Assembly (NCBI GenBank): GCA_023409535.1
Contig: JAEYGZ010000040.1
Coordinates: 1 to 64,000 of the forward strand
DNA length: 64,000 bases
Direction: 5' to 3'
From: Bacillota bacterium
GTDB lineage: Bacteria; Bacillota; Clostridia; Lachnospirales; Lachnospiraceae
Below, one piece after another: positions 16,436 through 25,543 of the stretch. Position 1 is the stretch's first letter. Each line of letters begins with the position of its first letter. Under the pieces are notes generated by a model. It saw only the letters and a list, made by a program, of their open reading frames with translations. It made no database searches and was not told the origin of the DNA. The position numbers and the translations under genes are program-made.

Positions 16436-18652
16436 GTGAAAGTGGAAAAATACATGGATGGAATCAGAAAACGTTTTAATAAGATTAATTACCTTACCCT
16501 GCTTAAATATTTCTTGTCTTACTTTTTTCTTCTCAGTTTTCTTTTGATATGCTTTTTCTTTGCATTCAGAAAACAGCTGGAAATGGTATATTATACCGCT
16601 CGTGATAACAGTATACAGGAAAAACTTTATTTATTTCAGCAGAATTTTAATAATGATTTGGATTATGTATTAAACATACATTACAATCTATGTAATAATA
16701 CAAACCTTAAAATGCTGCGCTATTCTCCGGATTCTTCCTGGTACAGTTCCTTAAGCATCAGAGATATGCGTGGATTTGCCGGTGCCAATCCTCTTGTATT
16801 AGATATTATATATATTCAAAAGAATGGTGGGAATATACTTGCCTGTAAAAACTATGTCTATGAATCAGGAGAGGAATATTATTTTCTGATTAATCACAAG
16901 CCCCTAAAAATTCCGGTAGGGAAATATGGGCATGATAACAACAATGCAATGGTTTTCCTTAAAAATGAGGAACGGCAAATGCTGCTTTTATTCCCCCAGG
17001 TGGCAAGTAATAAATATGATTTGTTTTATGTAATTGATGCTGATGAGATTATGGCAAGATTTAATAATATGTTATCAGTAGAAATATCCACTGTTTACTT
17101 GACGGATGCAGAAGATAATATTATATCGGCAATCGGTGATCAGAGTGTTCCTCCGCTTTCCGCTCGAATAGATGCATTTAAACTTCAAAAAAGCGATGAG
17201 GGTAATGAAGTAATTTATACCCTTCCCCTTCATTCAAATTTGTATTTGACCGTATGTGTTTCAAAGGACATGCTGCTTCAATATGCCAGCAGGGCATTTA
17301 TTGATATGTACTCGATTTTTGTGGCAATTGGCTTTGTAGGCTTTATATTTATTCTGTTTGGGATGAGGCTTACTTATTTGCCGCTGCTTCGGCTGAGTAA
17401 AAAAATTGTAGGTGCTGCCGGGGATAACAAGGGATTGGAGCTGCAGTTGGATGCTGCTTTTTCATCAGCATTACAGGAACAAAAAAAGCTGCAGGAAAAA
17501 ATCAACAAGTACCATAACCTCATGAAGGAATCTATTCTGGATACCATTGTAAATGAAAACGGAGAAGAAATAACGGCAGAAAATATAGACAGACTTTTTA
17601 ATGGGGAGCCCGGCAGTCTGATGTTTGTAATCAAAATAGCTTCCGCTGGGCGTGGAGTGGGGATAGCGTCAGTTGCTAAGAATTTTCAGAATTTTTTCCT
17701 TGAAACATTTCCTAATAATGATTCTTTTTGTATTCGATTGGATATGACAGCAGAATACTGCTCCTATCTGATTTATTACGGAGGTAAGGATCAGGACAAA
17801 TATAATGTATTAAAGTATTTGCTCAATGATTTTTATAAAGATTCTGAATGCAAAATAACCTTGAGCAATAGTTCTTCCTCGCCACTGGATATTCCCAGCC
17901 TGTATGCAAATGCAACTCAGGCTGAAAATTACGGGGGAGAGAATCCTATTGTATGTTATGATGAACTGGATATCCGTAATGATAAGATCTATTTATATCC
18001 TTATCGGGAATTAAGCGGTTTTGTATCCCTGCTGCATCAGCTGAATTTAGAGGAAGCAAAAAAAGCAATACAGGACTTTTTCTATTCGCTGGATCAATTG
18101 GAATTTCCGGCTTTTTATTCCAGAAGTGTATTGACAGAAGTATTGACGACGATTATAACCAGCATGAATCAGCAGAACATTAAATTCAGCGCCTATAATA
18201 ATATATATTTTGAGTCTCTTTTCTATATTAGAAGCTTTTCTTATGAAGAAAAAAGCAAGGACATTTGCGGTCATTTTATTTCACTCATAGAGCTGTTTCA
18301 AAATGAATTGTCCAATCTCACAATTAAGAGCAATCAATTGCAGGATGTTATTAATGCTTCCTTTACTTCATCGGATTTATCGGTGGCGATGCTGGCTGAT
18401 AAATTCCATGTCAGTATTGCTTATATAAGCTATTTGTTTAAGAAATATTTTAATGAAAATTTTTCGGATTATCTTTGGAGATTACGCGTTGCAAAAGCAA
18501 AGGAGCTGTTAAGAAACACGTCAAAGCCAATAGAAGAAATCTGTATAGAGGTGGGTTATGAAAATGTTTCGAGTTTTCGGAGAAAGTTTAAAAAAGAAGA
18601 AGGAATGACGCCTTCTCAGTATAGAGAAGATGTAAAAAGTCACGAGACATAA
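16436..18652 (+). CDS. Membrane-anchored AraC-family regulator with extracellular sensor domain
   Basis: 738 residues. One membrane segment lies near residues 20-45 and a second near 285-310, enclosing an extracytoplasmic region of about 240 residues, probably a Cache-type sensor. A short coiled coil and a central linker follow, then a C-terminal AraC HTH domain over the last 100 residues, with LADKFHVSIAYISYLFKKYF and ICIEVGYENVSSFRRKFKK. It thus couples outside sensing to DNA binding in one polypeptide. It sits inside the glycan operon, which it presumably activates. The start is uncertain between GTG 16436, GTG 16442 and ATG 16454. Confidence 0.85.
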   Translation: MKVEKYMDGIRKRFNKINYLTLLKYFLSYFFLLSFLLICFFFAFRKQLEMVYYTARDNSIQEKLYLFQQNFNNDLDYVLNIHYNLCNNTNLKMLRYSPDSSWYSSLSIRDMRGFAGANPLVLDIIYIQKNGGNILACKNYVYESGEEYYFLINHKPLKIPVGKYGHDNNNAMVFLKNEERQMLLLFPQVASNKYDLFYVIDADEIMARFNNMLSVEISTVYLTDAEDNIISAIGDQSVPPLSARIDAFKLQKSDEGNEVIYTLPLHSNLYLTVCVSKDMLLQYASRAFIDMYSIFVAIGFVGFIFILFGMRLTYLPLLRLSKKIVGAAGDNKGLELQLDAAFSSALQEQKKLQEKINKYHNLMKESILDTIVNENGEEITAENIDRLFNGEPGSLMFVIKIASAGRGVGIASVAKNFQNFFLETFPNNDSFCIRLDMTAEYCSYLIYYGGKDQDKYNVLKYLLNDFYKDSECKITLSNSSSSPLDIPSLYANATQAENYGGENPIVCYDELDIRNDKIYLYPYRELSGFVSLLHQLNLEEAKKAIQDFFYSLDQLEFPAFYSRSVLTEVLTTIITSMNQQNIKFSAYNNIYFESLFYIRSFSYEEKSKDICGHFISLIELFQNELSNLTIKSNQLQDVINASFTSSDLSVAMLADKFHVSIAYISYLFKKYFNENFSDYLWRLRVAKAKELLRNTSKPIEEICIEVGYENVSSFRRKFKKEEGMTPSQYREDVKSHET

Positions 18653-18743
18653 GGAACAATTGCAGAAAAGGAACGGGAATAAGATTGAAAGAAGTACGCT
18701 TTCAACCTTATGCGCAAAAAATCATGCGCGGGAATGGAGAAAA

Positions 18744-19925
18744 ATGAAAGAATTACTGGAAGAATGGAAGGATATTTTACAGGAAAAGTTAGATAACGAC
18801 GAATTAGCGGGAGCCAGTCTGCTGCTTCTGAAGGATGGAGAGGAAATCGGGTGGCTGGGCGATGGATATGCAGATAGAGAAAAGAAGGTCAAAATTGGCA
18901 GAGATACTATTTTTCGTTTATATTCCATGACAAAGCCTGTTACAGCCACAGCAGCTATGATACTGGCGGAGAATGGCCAATTGGATGTAAAGGCGCCGGT
19001 GGGAGATTACCTGCCGGAATTCAAAAATTCCAGTGTCTGGTGCAAGGATCATGGGGAAGCAGCAGTGAAACCGATATTAGTTGAAAATCTCCTGTCTATG
19101 ACATCCGGATTAACCTACGGTGATGAAGATACCGTTACTGAATTGGCAACCAGAAAGCTGTTAAGTGAAGCAGAAGAGAGATTGTTTTCAGAAAATCCCA
19201 TGAAGACCTGTGAATTTGCCGCGCGTGCCGGAGAAATCCCCTTGCTTTTTCAACCGGGTACCTCTTGGAAATACGGAATATCTGCAGATATTCTGGGAGC
19301 GGTAATTGAAAAAGCGGCACATAAACCTTTTGGAGAAGTTTTACAAGAAAAAATATTTGAACCGCTGGGAATGAAAGACACAGGATTTTATGTTCCCGCA
19401 GAAAAGCGTTTTCGACTGGCAAAAGCCTATGAAAAAAGTGAGGACAATACACTCGTGCCATATGAAGGGAGCTTTCTTGGGATACGGAATTCCATGGATC
19501 GAAAAGCCGACTTTGAATCGGGAGGTGCCGGACTGGTATCCACAATAGAAGATTATGCTAAGTTTGCCACGATGCTTCTGCAAAAAGGAAGCTATGGAAC
19601 GGGCAGAATTTTGAAGCCGGAGTCAGTAGACAGAATGCTGGAAGCCGGGTTGACCAAGCTGCAGAAGGAGGCATTCCAAGGATGGTTCGGGCAGAAGGGG
19701 TATGAATATGGGTGGCTCATGCGAGTTCTGCAGAAACCGGAGTTAACACACTTGCCAGGTCTAAAGGGGGAATATTGCTGGGATGGGTGGCTTGGCTGCT
19801 ATTTTATCAATTACCCGCAAGAAAAAATGACCCTGTTAATTATGCAGCAGCAAAAAAATGGCGGAGACTTGACGTTGCGGGTAAAAAAGGCACTTGTACA
19901 GTATCAGACGACACTTAAAAATTAA
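18744..19925 (+). CDS. Serine hydrolase of the beta-lactamase class C / esterase EstB family
   Basis: 393 residues. The catalytic SxxK motif is SMTK with Ser61 and Lys64, in the usual FRLYSMTKPVTA context. The second motif is YGIS (normally Y-x-N/S), and a W-x-G type third motif appears as DGWLG near the C-terminus. Members are esterases, D-aminopeptidases or transesterases. No signal peptide is seen from ATG 18744, chosen because GGAG precedes it and upstream codons look non-coding. In this operon an intracellular de-acetylating or de-acylating role on the imported glycan is likely (inference). Confidence 0.85.
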   Translation: MKELLEEWKDILQEKLDNDELAGASLLLLKDGEEIGWLGDGYADREKKVKIGRDTIFRLYSMTKPVTATAAMILAENGQLDVKAPVGDYLPEFKNSSVWCKDHGEAAVKPILVENLLSMTSGLTYGDEDTVTELATRKLLSEAEERLFSENPMKTCEFAARAGEIPLLFQPGTSWKYGISADILGAVIEKAAHKPFGEVLQEKIFEPLGMKDTGFYVPAEKRFRLAKAYEKSEDNTLVPYEGSFLGIRNSMDRKADFESGGAGLVSTIEDYAKFATMLLQKGSYGTGRILKPESVDRMLEAGLTKLQKEAFQGWFGQKGYEYGWLMRVLQKPELTHLPGLKGEYCWDGWLGCYFINYPQEKMTLLIMQQQKNGGDLTLRVKKALVQYQTTLKN

Positions 19926-19943
19926 TTGAATAGGAGAAATGAA

Positions 19944-22900
19944 ATGTTTTTTTCAAAGGAAAAATTTGAACGGCGTGCGCAGGAGTTAGAAGGCTGCAGA
20001 TGGATTCAAATGGAGAATATAGAATGGTTTTACAAAAAAGAAAGCGATCTTGGTGCGGAGGTACATACAAGCTGTCCCCCAGCATTTACAGAGGAAAAGA
20101 TGAAGCTTGGAGATGAATTTGCAGGAAGGGATCGCTATATTTGGTTACAGAAGGAAATTTCCGTTCCGGAAAAAAAGGATGGCTGCAAGGTAATCGGATA
20201 CTTTAATTTCGGAAACACAGGGGGCGGCGGAAACAGTGGATTTGAATCCCTTTTATACATAGACGGACATCCTTACCAGGGAGTAGATACGAATCATAGA
20301 GAAGTGATATTAACACCCTTTGCCGGACAGAAAATTCTTCTTACATTTTTGCTGTGGACAGGTCTGGAAGGAGGGGGTCCTGTCAAAAAGCAGTATCATA
20401 GAATTGCGGAGGCAAAAATCGGTTATCTGGAGGAAAGTCTGGATGAGCTTTATTATCTGGTTACGGCTATTACAGAAAGCTTATCCTATCTTGCGGAGGA
20501 CAGCACCAACCGGATCGAGCTGATTAAGGTACTGGACAGGACGCTTGGTATTTTGGACTGGGATGAAGACCGGATACAGGAAACAGGAGCGGAGGCGGTT
20601 GCTTACCTGAAGGAAGAACTGGAAAAAATGCCAAAGGACAGCGATGTTACTGTTTATGCCATAGGGCATACGCACATAGATGTATCATGGCTGTGGAGAC
20701 TAAAGCATACCCGCGAAAAAGCACAGCGTTCCTTTTCCACCGTATTACGGTTAATGGAAGAATTTCCTGAATATCATTTTTTACAGACACAACCCCAGTT
20801 ATATCAGTTTATGAAAAAGGACAGTCCTGAGATCTATGAAGGAATAAAGCAAAGAGTGAAAGAGGGACGATGGGAAGCAGACGGCGGTATGTGGCTGGAG
20901 GCAGATTGTAATGTGACATCGGGGGAGAGTCTTGTCAGACAGTTTTTGTATGGGATTCGATTTATTGAAAAGGAATTCGGTAAAAAGTGCCGATTCTTGT
21001 GGCTGCCGGATGTATTCGGCTACAGTTGGGCGCTGCCTCAGATTATGAAACTGTGTGGTCTGGATACCTTTATGACTACTAAAATCAGCTGGAACCAATA
21101 TAACACGGTGCCTAATGACCTGTTTTGGTGGAGGGGAATAGACGGCACCGAAATGCTGACCTATTTTATAGATGTGCCGGCACCCGGAATGTCAGTAACC
21201 GGAAGAGGTTCTACTTATAATGGAACAATTACGCCGGAAACTATTATGGGTACCTGGCGGAAGTTTAAGAATAAAGAGATCAGCAAAGAGGTTTTGATTG
21301 CCTATGGTCATGGAGACGGGGGCGGCGGTACCACCAGAAGAATGATTGAAAATACCAGAGCCATTCATAAAATTCCGGGAATGCCCAAGATCAAAACTGC
21401 CAATGCACAGGAATTTTTTGAGAAAATCCATGAAAATGTTAAAAAGGCAGATGGTTATGTACCTCTTTGGGATGGTGAACTCTATCTGGAATATCACAGG
21501 GGCACCTATACTTCTCAGGCAGGTATAAAACGCAATAACCGTAAGATGGAAAATGCTTTGGGAGAGTTGGAATGGCTTTTTGTACTTTCTCAAATGGCAG
21601 GAGGAGTTTATCCGGTTGACAGAATTCATGATTGCTGGGAAACTGTTCTGCGGGATCAGTTTCATGATATTATTCCGGGTTCTTCTATTCATGAGGTTTA
21701 TGAAGATACCGCCAGGGAATATGAAACGCTGTGGGAAGAAGTAGCGTATATGCAAAAAGAGGCAGCCGGTATTCTGTGCGGCGAAGAGGAGGATGCCTTC
21801 AGCCTGATGCATTTTGCAGATATAAACAACAGGGAGTTAGTGCTGATTCCTGAAAGCAGAGAGGGTATTTTCACCAATAACGAGGGAGTACCTCAGGCAG
21901 CACAAAAATCCGCAGAAGGATGGCTGGTAGAAACAGAAATAGAAGCGTTGTCAGCAACTCTGATCCGCTTTAAGGAAGGTGAGTCTAAGCAGCTGGAAAC
22001 ACCTTTTTCTCTGGATTTGGAAAGGCGTTGCCTGGAAACTCCCTTTTATAGAATTCAATGGGAAGAAAGCGGTGCTCTCACCGGAATTTGGGACAAAGAA
22101 AACGTTAGAGAGGTGTTAAAGGGCAGAGGCAATGTGTTGCGTATTTATGAAGATAAGCCCATTAATTTTGACGCTTGGGATATCGACATTTACTATGGAC
22201 AGAAGTATGAGGATGTACCTGCCTGTGATATTTGCTGTGCAGAGGATGGACCGCTGCGTATGAAACTCTGCTGTACGTACCGTTACCGTACCTCTCTTAT
22301 TGAGCAGGAGTTCACGGTATATGCCAATCATCGCCGAATTGACTTTGCTACCAGGGTGGACTGGCATGAAACGCATAGACTGTTAAAGACTTTGTTTGAA
22401 GTAGATATTCGTGCAACGAAGGCTTCTTATGACATTCAGTTTGGGTATGTGGAAAGACCTACCCACTGGAATACCAGCTGGGACTGGGCTAAATTTGAGG
22501 TCTGCGGTCATAAGTGGGCTGATTTGTCTGAAGCAAATTACGGTGTGAGTCTGTTGAATGACTGCAAATACGGCTATGGAATCAAGGATAATGTGATGGG
22601 ACTTTCCCTCCTGAAAAGTGCAAAATATCCCGATACGGAAGCGGATATGGGAGAGCATTTCTTTACCTATGCATTGCTGCCCCATGAAGGAAGGCTGGGA
22701 CAGGAAACATTTACGCAGGGAATTATGTTAAACCATCCGGTACTGTGTGTACCGGGAGCCATAAAGAAGCAGATAGGAAGGTTCTTAAAGAAAAATTGTG
22801 ATGCTGTAAGAATAGATGCTGTTAAGCCGGCAGAAGATGGGGACGGATATGTAGTTCATCTGCATGAAAGCATCGGAGGAAAGGCTTCCGTTGATTTGAC

Positions 22901-23033
22901 CTCCGATTATGTCATAAAAGCATATGCACCTTGTAATTTGCTGGAAGAATACAGCGAAAAGATAGAAGGAAATACAATTCATGCTGAGTTTGGTACCTTT
23001 GAAATCAAATGCTTCAGGATTTGGATGGAATAG
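19944..23033 (+). CDS. GH38 alpha-mannosidase
   Basis: 1029 residues, the usual size of bacterial GH38 enzymes. The catalytic domain starts with the zinc motif GHTHIDVSWLWR near residue 241; the nucleophile Asp lies in WLPDVFGYSW near 355; further metal and substrate residues lie in ADGGMWLEAD. The all-beta C-terminal half follows. The enzyme retains configuration and removes alpha-linked mannose. No signal peptide is visible. ATG 19944 has AGGAGA 6 nt upstream. As last gene of the operon it implies that the imported oligosaccharide carries alpha-mannose in addition to rhamnose. A terminator follows at 23120. Confidence 0.95.
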   Translation: MFFSKEKFERRAQELEGCRWIQMENIEWFYKKESDLGAEVHTSCPPAFTEEKMKLGDEFAGRDRYIWLQKEISVPEKKDGCKVIGYFNFGNTGGGGNSGFESLLYIDGHPYQGVDTNHREVILTPFAGQKILLTFLLWTGLEGGGPVKKQYHRIAEAKIGYLEESLDELYYLVTAITESLSYLAEDSTNRIELIKVLDRTLGILDWDEDRIQETGAEAVAYLKEELEKMPKDSDVTVYAIGHTHIDVSWLWRLKHTREKAQRSFSTVLRLMEEFPEYHFLQTQPQLYQFMKKDSPEIYEGIKQRVKEGRWEADGGMWLEADCNVTSGESLVRQFLYGIRFIEKEFGKKCRFLWLPDVFGYSWALPQIMKLCGLDTFMTTKISWNQYNTVPNDLFWWRGIDGTEMLTYFIDVPAPGMSVTGRGSTYNGTITPETIMGTWRKFKNKEISKEVLIAYGHGDGGGGTTRRMIENTRAIHKIPGMPKIKTANAQEFFEKIHENVKKADGYVPLWDGELYLEYHRGTYTSQAGIKRNNRKMENALGELEWLFVLSQMAGGVYPVDRIHDCWETVLRDQFHDIIPGSSIHEVYEDTAREYETLWEEVAYMQKEAAGILCGEEEDAFSLMHFADINNRELVLIPESREGIFTNNEGVPQAAQKSAEGWLVETEIEALSATLIRFKEGESKQLETPFSLDLERRCLETPFYRIQWEESGALTGIWDKENVREVLKGRGNVLRIYEDKPINFDAWDIDIYYGQKYEDVPACDICCAEDGPLRMKLCCTYRYRTSLIEQEFTVYANHRRIDFATRVDWHETHRLLKTLFEVDIRATKASYDIQFGYVERPTHWNTSWDWAKFEVCGHKWADLSEANYGVSLLNDCKYGYGIKDNVMGLSLLKSAKYPDTEADMGEHFFTYALLPHEGRLGQETFTQGIMLNHPVLCVPGAIKKQIGRFLKKNCDAVRIDAVKPAEDGDGYVVHLHESIGGKASVDLTSDYVIKAYAPCNLLEEYSEKIEGNTIHAEFGTFEIKCFRIWME

Positions 23034-23119
23034 TTTTACTACTCCGCCCATGCCATAATTCTGCTGCAAAAAGAAAAGCGGTTAAATTTGTTTAAGATAA
23101 GATTATTAAATGTGTTAAA

Positions 23120-23156
23120 TTAAGGACATGAGAGTAAAAATTTCATGTCCTTTTTT
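23120..23156 (+). terminator. Terminator of the glycan operon
   Basis: AAGGACATGA (23122-23131) pairs with TCATGTCCTT (23143-23152), followed by a run of T to 23156. Confidence 0.75.
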
Positions 23157-23514
23157 AATACATGAGATTTTCTATATTCAATAAATGAATTTTTAACTTT
23201 GCATTGGAATAAAATTGCTAACATGCTAAAATGAGTAAAAGAATAAGTATAATTGAAGAAAATTGTATAGAGATTAGCTTGTAAATTTAATAATAAGAAT
23301 TATGCTCAAAATCCATAATAAGCAGTTATTATTTGGAGGTACAATGGAGAAGTTCGTCAAAACAATTGACTATTTCATATAAATTGTAAGTTTACAGGAA
23401 TTAAAGGAAGTGGAGTTGTATACAGATACAATTCAGAATATGCTTCAGAACAATGCGACATTAGAACAGAGATTATAAGCTTAGAGCTGATGAAGTAGAG
23501 GAGGAAGCCAGATA
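23157..23514. other. Intergenic region before bcp, with possible gene remnants
   Basis: AT-rich DNA. GGAGG and ATG at 23344 open a 12-codon frame ending in TAA. After that stop the same frame stays open and reads like a helix (for example LQELKEVELYTDTIQNML), ending near 23478, while another frame is also open there. This looks like a broken small gene, but I recognise no family. The promoter of the peroxide cluster is presumably here. Confidence 0.3.
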
Positions 23515-23967
23515 ATGTTAGAGTTAGGTACAAAAGCACCGGCATTTTCATTGCCGGATCAGAATGGACAGCTGCACACATTGGAGGAGTACAAGGGAAA
23601 GAAAGTAATATTATATTTCTATCCAAAGGACAATACTCCGGGCTGCACCAAGCAGGCTTGCAGCTTTGGAGAGTTGTATCCACAGTTTCAGGAAAAGGGA
23701 GCTGTGGTTCTTGGAGTGAGCAAGGACAGCGTGGCATCTCATAAAAAGTTCGAAGAGAAGTATGGACTTCCATTTACATTGCTTTCTGATACGGAACTTG
23801 CTTGTATTCAGGCATATGATGTATGGCAGGAAAAGAAGAATTACGGTAAGGTTAGCATGGGAGTGGTTCGAACCACATATCTGATTGATGAAGAGGGGAT
23901 GATTGTAAAAGCCTTTGGTAAGGTGAAGGCAGAGGAGAATCCGGCGCAGATGCTGGAGGAGCTATAG
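23515..23967 (+). CDS. bcp: Thioredoxin-dependent peroxiredoxin (Bcp/PrxQ)
   Basis: 150 residues. The peroxidatic Cys44 and the resolving Cys49 lie in DNTPGCTKQAC, the five-residue spacing of the Bcp/PrxQ class. The fold begins APAFSLPDQNG and continues KKVILYFYPKDNTPG. It reduces hydrogen peroxide and organic hydroperoxides using thioredoxin in the cytoplasm. AGGAGG is 10 nt before ATG. The yaaA-like gene starts 3 nt after its stop, so the two are cotranscribed. Confidence 0.95.
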   Translation: MLELGTKAPAFSLPDQNGQLHTLEEYKGKKVILYFYPKDNTPGCTKQACSFGELYPQFQEKGAVVLGVSKDSVASHKKFEEKYGLPFTLLSDTELACIQAYDVWQEKKNYGKVSMGVVRTTYLIDEEGMIVKAFGKVKAEENPAQMLEEL

Positions 23968-23970
23968 AAT

Positions 23971-24711
23971 ATGAAGATTATGATATCTCCGGCTAAGAAG
24001 ATGAACGTGAATTCGGATTCTCTTGAGGTTACCGGAGTGCCGGGATTTATTGAAGATACTATTATTTTAATGCATGGAATACAGTCCTTATCCTTGTCAG
24101 AGGCAAAAGCATTGTGGAAATGCAATGACAAATTGGCTGAGTTAAACTATAAGCGCCACAAGAATATGGATTTGCTGCGTAGCTTGACACCGGCAGTGAT
24201 AGCCTATGAGGGATTGCAATACCAGCATTTGGCGCCGGGAGTGCTTACAACAGAGGCACTTTCATACATATCAGATCATTTGCGCATTCTGTCAGGCTTC
24301 TATGGAATACTGAGCCCTTTTGATGGGGTAACACCATATCGTCTGGAAATGCAGGCGAAACTATCAGTGAATGGCTTTAAGGATTTGTATGATTTCTGGG
24401 GAAACCGGTTGTATCAGAGTCTAGTGGATAACGACAGGATAATCATTAACCTGGCTTCGAAGGAATACTCACAATGCATCGAGAAATATATCACACCGAA
24501 GGATCGATTTATTACGATTGAGTTTGGTGAGGTTGTGGAAGGAAAAGTGAAGCAAAAGGGAACGCTGGTGAAGATGGCTCGCGGTGAAATGGTGAGGTTC
24601 ATGGCAGAGAATAACATTTCCAATCTGAATGGTATTAAGGATTTCCATGAGCTCGGATTTGCTTATTCCAAAGATCTTTCCAATGCAGCGAAATACGTAT
24701 TCATAAGGTGA
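23971..24711 (+). CDS. yaaA: Peroxide stress protein YaaA (UPF0246/DUF328)
   Basis: 246 residues, full length for the family. Recognisable segments are MKIMISPAKKM at the N-terminus, LRILSGFYGILSPFDGVTPY near residue 110, NLASKEYS and KMARGEMVRFMAEN. In E. coli YaaA lowers intracellular free iron during peroxide stress and binds DNA. The ribosome binding site lies in the end of bcp, and the genes are 3 nt apart, so coupling is tight. The pairing with a peroxiredoxin supports an oxidative-stress role in this anaerobe. Confidence 0.93.
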   Translation: MKIMISPAKKMNVNSDSLEVTGVPGFIEDTIILMHGIQSLSLSEAKALWKCNDKLAELNYKRHKNMDLLRSLTPAVIAYEGLQYQHLAPGVLTTEALSYISDHLRILSGFYGILSPFDGVTPYRLEMQAKLSVNGFKDLYDFWGNRLYQSLVDNDRIIINLASKEYSQCIEKYITPKDRFITIEFGEVVEGKVKQKGTLVKMARGEMVRFMAENNISNLNGIKDFHELGFAYSKDLSNAAKYVFIR

Positions 24712-24725
24712 GGTGATTAGTTATT

Positions 24726-25070
24726 ATGAAAACAAGAGAAGAGGTATTAACCTATTGCCTTAAATTTAAGGATGTATACCAGGATGCTCCCTTTCATGAT
24801 GATAATTGGCAAATTGTTCGATATCGAAAGAATAAAAGGGCATTTGCATGGACCTATGAACGTGAAGGTAATATCTGTGTGAACATCAAGGTTGATCCGG
24901 ATTGGAGAGATTTTTGGCGTCAGGCTTATAAATCTGTCATCCCAGGATGGCATCAAAACAAGGAACATTGGAATACCATTATCTTGGATGGTTCTGTTCC
25001 GGAGGAGGCTATTAAAAGAATGATAGCGGAAAGCTACGATCTCATTGTAGGAAGGAAAGTTGAAGGATAA
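24726..25070 (+). CDS. MmcQ/YjbR family protein (DUF419)
   Basis: 114 residues matching the MmcQ/YjbR fold (a CyaY-like double-wing fold): MKTREEVLTYCLKF, then FAWTYEREGNICVNIKVDP, a W-RQAY-SVIPGWH segment and ILDGSVP near the end. The family is called DNA-binding from structure, but its role is not established. It lies 15 nt after yaaA and is followed by a terminator, so it is the third gene of the peroxide cluster. Confidence 0.85.
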   Translation: MKTREEVLTYCLKFKDVYQDAPFHDDNWQIVRYRKNKRAFAWTYEREGNICVNIKVDPDWRDFWRQAYKSVIPGWHQNKEHWNTIILDGSVPEEAIKRMIAESYDLIVGRKVEG

Positions 25071-25150
25071 CGAATTGTGGATCAAAGGGAAAGTAAGACG
25101 GGTTGACCATTATATATAGTAATTTTAAACCGGAAAATGAGTAAAAAATG

Positions 25151-25183
25151 AGGGCCAAAGATGTAAGTTTTTGGCCTTTTTTT
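25151..25183 (+). terminator. Terminator of the bcp-yaaA-MmcQ cluster
   Basis: GGCCAAA (25153-25159) pairs with TTTGGCC (25070+100 to 25176), extendable by A-T and G-U pairs to 9 bp (25151-25159 with 25170-25178), followed by a run of seven T. Confidence 0.75.
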
Positions 25184-25301
25184 AAACCTGTTTTCATAGA
25201 CGCAAAAGGGTAGTTGAAGGGATGTATACTCCTAAAAGAACTATTTTATGCAGAAAATTTGAAGGCATCAAGACATTAATTTTACATCAAATATTTTTCT
25301 T

Positions 25302-25351
25302 TTATACCAACACAATGATGACATAATGGTGCTTACATTGTGCCGGTATAA
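25302..25351. promoter_or_regulatory. Large two-block inverted repeat upstream of the second sugar operon
   Basis: TTATACC (25302-25308) and CACAATG (25311-25317) are mirrored by CATTGTG (25336-25342) and GGTATAA (25345-25351), with 2-nt gaps between blocks and an 18-nt centre. It could be an operator pair for the YesN-type regulator or an RNA structure. No T-run follows. Confidence 0.45.
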
Positions 25352-25361
25352 TTAAATAGCA

Positions 25362-25487
25362 GCATTGCAGGATCTGTCAGACCATGCCAATGCTTCCATG
25401 GAGTACAAAGATATCTCCGGGACCAATCAGTATATCATCAGATTTTATACATTCGTATGTCGGATAGTGGATTTACACTTTCTTTGA
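25362..25487 (+). pseudogene. Possible gene remnant in the leader of the second sugar operon
   Basis: An open frame reads like protein (LQDLSDHANASMEYKD, then GTNQYIIRFYTF) but lacks a start and ends at TGA 25485-25487. I do not recognise it. The rest of 25184-25543 is AT-rich DNA holding the inverted repeat and the AGGGAGG site of the next gene. Confidence 0.2.
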
Positions 25488-25543
25488 GTTATATTACCAT
25501 TAAGAAGTCACAAAGATACTATTGATGTATAGGGAGGAATACG

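Noticed and set aside
21192..21812. 206-codon minus-strand open frame
   Set aside because: It is antisense to the GH38 catalytic domain, resembles no family and lacks a ribosome binding site.
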